From a virus, in IMG/VR virus record IMGVR_UViG_3300018084_000008, positions 1-32,682 of that record: DNA of 32,682 bases; one strand, written 5' to 3'. The notes under the pieces are model-generated. The model made no database searches. It saw nothing but the letters and a program-made list of their open reading frames with translations, and was not told the origin of the DNA. A program made the translations under genes and the position numbers. Below, piece after piece: positions 27,655 to 32,682 of this stretch (position 1 is the stretch's first letter; every line of letters starts with the position of its first letter).

Positions 27655-28290
27655 ATGGCCACCGAGATCGAGATTGCGAACCGGGCTCTCGGGCTCGTCG
27701 GCATCTCAAAGGTGCTGCCGGGCCTGTCGATCGCGCTCCTCGACGGCGAGGACGACACCGAGGCCCAGGTCATCCTCTGGTTCGCGACCTGCCGCGACGT
27801 GTTGCTGCAGGCTGCGCCGTGGACCTTCGGCATATCGAGCTCCGCGCTGACGTTGCAGGAGACGGCCGACGGCACGCAGACCTGGGCCAACGAGTGGCTC
27901 TACAGCTACCGCTACCCGTCGACGGCCGCGCGCGTCTGGAAGATCATGAGCCGCGCCGGCCGGCGCGCGAATAAGATCCCGATGCAGGTGCGGCGGGACG
28001 ACACCGGCGCCGTTTCGGTGATGACCGACGAGCCTGAGGCACGCGCGCTCATCATGAGCAACGCGGTGACGTTGGCGAGCAACTGGGACGCGACCTTCGG
28101 GATGGCGCTCTCGCACTACCTCGCGTCCATGCTGGCGATGCCGCTTCGGTCCGACAAGGAACTCGCGCGCCAGCAGACGGTGCTCGCGAACGAGTTTGTG
28201 GCACGCGCGCGCGAAGCGGCCGGCATCGAGGTTGAGCCCACCACCGACAACCTGCCGTCGATGTTCCTCGACGCGCGCCGGGGGAGCTGA
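27655..28290 (+). CDS. Tail tubular protein A-like head-tail adaptor
   Basis: 211 aa from ATG 27655, with GAGAGG upstream. Family pattern: E-I-E-I-A-N-R-A-L-G-L-V-G-I-S (4-18), an acidic E-D-D-T-E-A segment, C-R-D-V-L-L-Q-A-A-P-W-T-F (45-57) and E-W-L-Y-S-Y-R-Y-P (79-87). The C-terminal part is helical, with R-A-L-I-M-S-N-A and R-Q-Q-T-V-L-A-N-E-F. The T7 gp11 family forms the ring under the portal. It is followed by the B-like gene with one shared base (TGATG). Confidence 0.82.
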   Translation: MATEIEIANRALGLVGISKVLPGLSIALLDGEDDTEAQVILWFATCRDVLLQAAPWTFGISSSALTLQETADGTQTWANEWLYSYRYPSTAARVWKIMSRAGRRANKIPMQVRRDDTGAVSVMTDEPEARALIMSNAVTLASNWDATFGMALSHYLASMLAMPLRSDKELARQQTVLANEFVARAREAAGIEVEPTTDNLPSMFLDARRGS

Positions 28291-31200
28291 TGGCCGCGCC
28301 GACGCAGCGCAGCTTCGCCGGCGGGATCGTGAGCCCGTCCGTGTGGGCGCGCACAGACCAGGCCAAGCGCGTCTACGGACTCCTCGACGCGCTCAACTTC
28401 AATGTGATGCGCTCGGGCGGCCTGGAGAACCGCGCCGCCTTCGAGTACGCGGCCACGACCAAGGGCAGCGGGATCACGCGCCTCATGCCCTTCGTGTTCG
28501 GCGGCAACGACAGCGCCATGCTCGCGTGGGGCGACCGCACGCTGCGCTTTCTGAATGAGGGCGCGCAGATCGTGGCGACGTCGGGCGACGCGCCGGCCTA
28601 CAGCGCCACGAAGCTCTACAACGTCGGCGATCTCGTCACGAGCGTCGGCATCTACTACTACTGCATCCAGGCGGGCCTGGACAAAACACCGCTGACCAGC
28701 GCGGACTGGTGGTACCCGCTCACGGCCGTGCTGAGCGACGCGCTCTACGAGATCCCGACGCCATACGAAGACACCGAGGTCTTCGAGCTCGTCGCGACCG
28801 GCTACGCCGACGTCACGTTTCTATTCCACCCGAAACACCGGCCGTATGCGCTGAAGCGTTTCGGCGCGGTGACGTGGACGCTGCAGCCCGTGGACTTCCT
28901 GCCGCCCATCGCGGCGCCCAATGGGCTCACATCGACGTCGACCGGTGCGGGCACGCTACGCCGCTTCAAGGTCACGGCGATCAAGAAGGGCAAGCTCGAG
29001 CAGTCGCTGCCTGCCAGCGCGGCGATCGCCTACACCGGCCCGGCGTCGGGTGGCAGCGGCAGCAAGGTGCGTGTGACCACGGTGAACAACATGGACGTCG
29101 ACGAGGACGTGCTGGTCACGGCCGTCTTTGCCATCGGCGCGACGCCGGACGCGGCGTTCGAGGCGGCGCTGCTGGGCAAGGTGTTCAACGTCGGCAACGC
29201 CACACCGGACGCTTCGGGGTACTTGGACCTGGATACCACCGAGGGCGTGACGGTCCCGTCGGGCGGCTACGCCGTCATGGTGTTGCCGCTCACGATCGGC
29301 GGCATCGCCAACGCGCCGCTCGCGAGCATCTCCAGCTACGGGCCGACGAAGGACCTGGTGCTGGACACGCTCGCGGCGCACAACCTGGCCGATGGGGACG
29401 AAATCGCGATCAAGGCCGTCCTGTTCAGCGGCGTGGGGACAGACCAGCCCGAGGTGCGCGCGGCGCTCATCAACAAGGTCTTCGCCGTGAAGGTGATCGA
29501 CGCCACGCACATCATCGTGGTGGACACCAGCGGGCCGACCTACACGGGCGGCATGGACGTGCTGTGGTGCCGCGCGTTCATCGAGGATTCTGGTGGTGCT
29601 GCAGGCGTCGGCACGGGCGATGTGCAGCTCAGTTGGTCCCCGGTCCCCGAGGCGCTTGAGTACTGGGTCTTCAAGCGGTTCGCCGGCACTTATCAGTTCA
29701 TCGCGCGCACGCCAGCGCCAACGTACACCGACGACAACAGCCCGCAGGAGTCGACGGCCGTCTCGCAGGACGGGCCACCGCACTACACCGACCCGTGCCG
29801 CGGGCCCGCGCGCAACCCGCGCACGGCCACCATCTACCAGCAGCGCCTGGTTCTGGGCGGTTCACTCCTTGAGCCCGCGACACTCAAGCTCTCGCGCTCT
29901 GGCGACATCCTGAACTTCTCCCGTAGCCAGCCGCTGCTGGACAACGACGCTTTCGACATCCCGATCATCGGTTCGGGCGTGAACCTCGTGCGGCACCTCG
30001 TGCCGCTCTCGCCCCTGATGGTGCACACGTCGGCGGACGAGATCCAGATCAAGGGCGACGGTGACGGTGTTGTGCGCTGGGACGCGATCAACGCGGACCC
30101 GCGCGACGCCATTGGCGCGTCGACCGTGCAGCCGCTGCGCGTGCGCAACACGGCGCTCTTTGTGCAGGCGCACGGCGGGCTCGTCCACGACTTCGGGTAC
30201 GACCTCGCCGCCGGCGGCATGAAGGGGCGCGACCTCACGGCGTTCTGCCCCTCGCTGTTCGAGGGCGTGAACATCCTCCAGTGGTGCCACCAGAAGACGC
30301 CCCACTCCATCGTGTACGCCGTGCGCGAGGACGGCGACGTCGTCGCGCTGACCTACCTGCCCGAGCAGGGCATCGAGGCATGGCACCGGCACAACACGGA
30401 CGGCGACAGCTTCGAGAGCATCGCCTGCGCGCCGGAGTCCGGCGGGGACTTCGTGTACGCAGTGGTCAACCGGACGATCAACCCGATCTATACCTACGGC
30501 GCGAAGTACGAGCCACCGGCGGGCATGGTGGGCATGGGACTCGGGCAGATACAGCCGAACAACTACGCGTTCCGGGCGCTGCACAACAACACCGGGCTGC
30601 CGATGATCCCGTCTTCCAGCGACGTGACGGGAGGCAACCCGAGCAACGTCAAGATCGCGTCAACCGGCTCGTCCGTCGCCATTGGGTCCGGCGTGAGTCA
30701 CGGCGGGCATGGGGTGTTTGACGGCGACGTGCTCACCTGCACGAACGTGTGGGCCACCGACGCGGACGGTGTCAGCGACGTCACCAAGATCAACAACGCG
30801 TTCAAGGCCGCCATGCTGGCGCAGACGTTCACCGTGACGGGCGTGACGGCCAATACGTTTGAGCTCGACGGGACCACGGCCATCACGGTGCCGGCAAACC
30901 AGCGCCTCGTCTTCATCAAGCGCGGCATCCTCGCCAACACGCCGATGATGAGCGGCGTCGCCAGGAACGTCGGCGCCAATGGCCACGGCAAGCCGGCCTA
31001 CGGCGCACGCGGCACGCTCCAGACGAACAAGGTCCTGTCGGGCGGAGGTGGCGTCAACATTCGCATCACGACCGCGACCCCGCCCTCGGTGGGCAAATGG
31101 ATCGAGGTGGTGGACGTGGACCAGTCCGCGGGAGCGCCGGACCCCGCGTTCGAGGCGCTCCTGGAGGGCAACATTTATCTCGTGTCAGAGATCCTCGCTG

Positions 31201-32682
31201 GAACGTGGTTCGAGATCACCGGCACGTCCGGGATCACGGTGCCGGCCTCGCAGCGGATGGACTACTACGTCCGCGGCACGCTGCCCAGCTGGCCCGGCAC
31301 GCTGGGCACCGCCGTCTTCGACAAGGCGCTCTCGGGCGGCGCTGGCGGCGCGGAAGCCGCGCCGGCCACCGGCTTCCTGCCGCTCGTGATCGACCTTGAG
31401 AAGTTGCTGCCCAGCGGCGTAACGGCGTGGACTGACATCGCCACAACCGTACCGTTCTCCGTGCCACTGCCAGACTTCACGGTGGCGGAGACCGGGGGGC
31501 GCCCTGCACTGCTGCTGACGGCCCCCCTGCCCCCCCTGCGCTGGCAGGCGCGAACGTTGCAGAAGTGGCCGTCCGGCTTCGTGAAGTGGGCGCAGGTGCA
31601 TGCCTACGTGAACCCTTTGAGCGGCACGCCGACGCTGGACATCAGCGCGACGGCCGGCACCGGCGTCTCGACCGGCACCGACATCATCAGCCTGTCCGCT
31701 GGCACGTACACGATCACAACTGGCTTCGTCACGGCCACTGTGAAGACGGGCGCCTTCAACCTCTTTGACACCGTCATCGTCGGGGTGCAGACGATTGTGT
31801 CCACCGGCACGAGCGTCGGCGTCGTTGGCACGATGGCCGACGGGACGACATCGCTGGTCGTGCGCACCAACGCGACGGGGGCCATCGAGGAGAACGGTCC
31901 TGCGCACGCCGTGCTGCGCATCGACGGCGAACTGGCCTCCTCGGCGGCGCCGACCGTGACCGTTGCGCGATTCTCGTGCCGCTTCGCTGCGTCCTACCAC
32001 TCGCCCGACATCGCCGTGACGTTCACGATCAAGAACGACAAGCACCACCTCAACTCCGCTCCGTCCACCGACGACAACAAGCACCTTCAACTCGGCTGGG
32101 TCGAGTTGGAGACGAAGATCATCCCGGGCACCAGCCGCCGCGCGGTGTGCTGCAACCCCGGCACGCAGACCGATCAGGCCCTCGGCGGCGCCGGGCCTGC
32201 GGACGTCTACTGCTACCAGGCGTTCAGCTCGGCGCCGACGACGGACACTGGTGGCGTGGGCGGATCGTACAAGCCCCACATTCTCAAGGACGGCGGCGGT
32301 GCCTTCACGCAGAAGGGATGGGAAAAGCGCGACGACGGCGTGGTCACGGTCGGGGGCGTCGGCCCGAGCGGAAATGAGGCCAGCTTCCCGGCGCACGGCT
32401 ACATGAACCTCAGCGGCGCGTTGGCGGGCTGCACCATCGCGATCCGGCTCATGCCGTACTTCTGGCCGGCGTCGCTGGGCGTGAACGACAACGGCACGGT
32501 GCGCGTCGGCGTCTTCAGCCGGTACAACCCGGACAAATACGTGTTCCCGTGGCGCATGCACGAAAGTCGGCAGGCGTGCTTCTCGTTCCACCAGGCCGCC
32601 TCTGGCTCGCCGGGAGTCGCGCCGCCTGCGGATGTAGCCAAGCGCCTCGACTTCCCAGCCACCGCGCGCTTGCAGGACTACA
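28290..32682 (+). CDS. Giant tail tubular B-like protein, 3' end missing
   Basis: Open from ATG 28290 to the window edge (at least 1464 codons; read through without a stop). The N-terminus matches tubular B/nozzle proteins: Q-R-S-F-A-G-G-I-V-S-P-S-V-W-A-R-T-D, G-G-L-E-N-R-A and T-R-L-M-P-F-V-F-G-G. Two FCCH-like beta repeats (about 268-331 and 364-432), a fibronectin-like segment (about 443-490, L-S-W-S-P-V-P-E-A-L-E-Y-W), and two more repeats (about 807-878 and 935-997) follow. A long beta-rich C-terminal extension follows those. T7 gp12 is about 800 aa, so this is nearly twice as long. It likely forms the tail nozzle plus an exposed, possibly receptor- or glycan-facing part. Confidence 0.75.
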   Translation, partial: MAAPTQRSFAGGIVSPSVWARTDQAKRVYGLLDALNFNVMRSGGLENRAAFEYAATTKGSGITRLMPFVFGGNDSAMLAWGDRTLRFLNEGAQIVATSGDAPAYSATKLYNVGDLVTSVGIYYYCIQAGLDKTPLTSADWWYPLTAVLSDALYEIPTPYEDTEVFELVATGYADVTFLFHPKHRPYALKRFGAVTWTLQPVDFLPPIAAPNGLTSTSTGAGTLRRFKVTAIKKGKLEQSLPASAAIAYTGPASGGSGSKVRVTTVNNMDVDEDVLVTAVFAIGATPDAAFEAALLGKVFNVGNATPDASGYLDLDTTEGVTVPSGGYAVMVLPLTIGGIANAPLASISSYGPTKDLVLDTLAAHNLADGDEIAIKAVLFSGVGTDQPEVRAALINKVFAVKVIDATHIIVVDTSGPTYTGGMDVLWCRAFIEDSGGAAGVGTGDVQLSWSPVPEALEYWVFKRFAGTYQFIARTPAPTYTDDNSPQESTAVSQDGPPHYTDPCRGPARNPRTATIYQQRLVLGGSLLEPATLKLSRSGDILNFSRSQPLLDNDAFDIPIIGSGVNLVRHLVPLSPLMVHTSADEIQIKGDGDGVVRWDAINADPRDAIGASTVQPLRVRNTALFVQAHGGLVHDFGYDLAAGGMKGRDLTAFCPSLFEGVNILQWCHQKTPHSIVYAVREDGDVVALTYLPEQGIEAWHRHNTDGDSFESIACAPESGGDFVYAVVNRTINPIYTYGAKYEPPAGMVGMGLGQIQPNNYAFRALHNNTGLPMIPSSSDVTGGNPSNVKIASTGSSVAIGSGVSHGGHGVFDGDVLTCTNVWATDADGVSDVTKINNAFKAAMLAQTFTVTGVTANTFELDGTTAITVPANQRLVFIKRGILANTPMMSGVARNVGANGHGKPAYGARGTLQTNKVLSGGGGVNIRITTATPPSVGKWIEVVDVDQSAGAPDPAFEALLEGNIYLVSEILAGTWFEITGTSGITVPASQRMDYYVRGTLPSWPGTLGTAVFDKALSGGAGGAEAAPATGFLPLVIDLEKLLPSGVTAWTDIATTVPFSVPLPDFTVAETGGRPALLLTAPLPPLRWQARTLQKWPSGFVKWAQVHAYVNPLSGTPTLDISATAGTGVSTGTDIISLSAGTYTITTGFVTATVKTGAFNLFDTVIVGVQTIVSTGTSVGVVGTMADGTTSLVVRTNATGAIEENGPAHAVLRIDGELASSAAPTVTVARFSCRFAASYHSPDIAVTFTIKNDKHHLNSAPSTDDNKHLQLGWVELETKIIPGTSRRAVCCNPGTQTDQALGGAGPADVYCYQAFSSAPTTDTGGVGGSYKPHILKDGGGAFTQKGWEKRDDGVVTVGGVGPSGNEASFPAHGYMNLSGALAGCTIAIRLMPYFWPASLGVNDNGTVRVGVFSRYNPDKYVFPWRMHESRQACFSFHQAASGSPGVAPPADVAKRLDFPATARLQDY

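Noticed and set aside
22280-32682. Diversity-generating retroelement, suggested by BPP-1-like head genes
   Set aside because: No reverse transcriptase motif and no template/variable repeat pair with adenine-biased changes is seen in the window.
1-32682. tRNA or rRNA genes
   Set aside because: No cloverleaf with a GGTTCRA-type T arm or rRNA segment was recognised by eye; a tRNA scan would be decisive.

Overview
The window is a high-GC temperate podovirus-like phage or prophage. Five features support this: a head-tail connector portal, a GP7-type major capsid protein and cement protein of the Bordetella BPP-1 (Bbp) kind, a T7-like tail tubular pair, a tyrosine integrase, and a small XRE regulator at a divergent control region. 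AAGGAG-type ribosome sites and the gene families suggest a proteobacterial host; this is inference. The first and last genes are both tail genes cut by the window edges. The window may therefore be an arc of a longer, probably circularly permuted genome whose missing piece joins the two ends.

Layout. (1) Positions 1-2873, plus strand: the 3' end of a tail fibre-like gene with DIQTRLPAAL repeats, a small partner protein, then five small genes, four of them membrane or lipoprotein-like. These could be a lysis set, but no endolysin is recognised. (2) Positions 2870-10806, minus strand: a dense chain of small genes, mostly joined by 1-4 bp stop/start overlaps. It contains an Acb2/Tad1-type cyclic-nucleotide sponge (anti-CBASS), an HNH endonuclease, two larger proteins of unknown role that may be glycan-acting enzymes, a coiled-coil protein of a recurrent phage family and several TM miniproteins. 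(3) Positions 10807-12257, minus: a large nested hairpin, the integrase, a 37-bp direct-repeat arrangement that disturbs the integrase start, and a terminator closing the early operon. (4) Positions 12258-18066, minus: the early replication and recombination operon. In transcription order it has the XRE regulator, a zinc-ribbon protein, a protein of unknown function, a Cas4-like PD-(D/E)XK exonuclease, an NGO0469-type replication/ssDNA-binding protein, a ParB-like protein, RusA, a Zn protein, an O-like replication protein and a G39P-like helicase loader. (5) Positions 18067-18370: the divergent control region, with a candidate leftward promoter and candidate operators. (6) Positions 18371-32682, plus: small genes, terminase, portal, Bbp19-like, RHH, scaffold, capsid, cement, tail tubular A, and a giant tubular-B-like gene open through the right edge.

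Most notable: an Acb2-family anti-CBASS gene at 5906-6130; two triplets of CGTGAC iterons at exact 11-bp pitch inside the replication initiator gene, beside a TTCTC pentanucleotide tract (candidate origin); a 13-bp direct repeat whose recombination would delete 37 bp and fuse the integrase to an ATG with a strong ribosome site; a 92-bp nested hairpin downstream of the integrase; and a tail protein of at least 1464 codons with four FCCH-like repeats. All family assignments are from reading the sequence; no searches were run.
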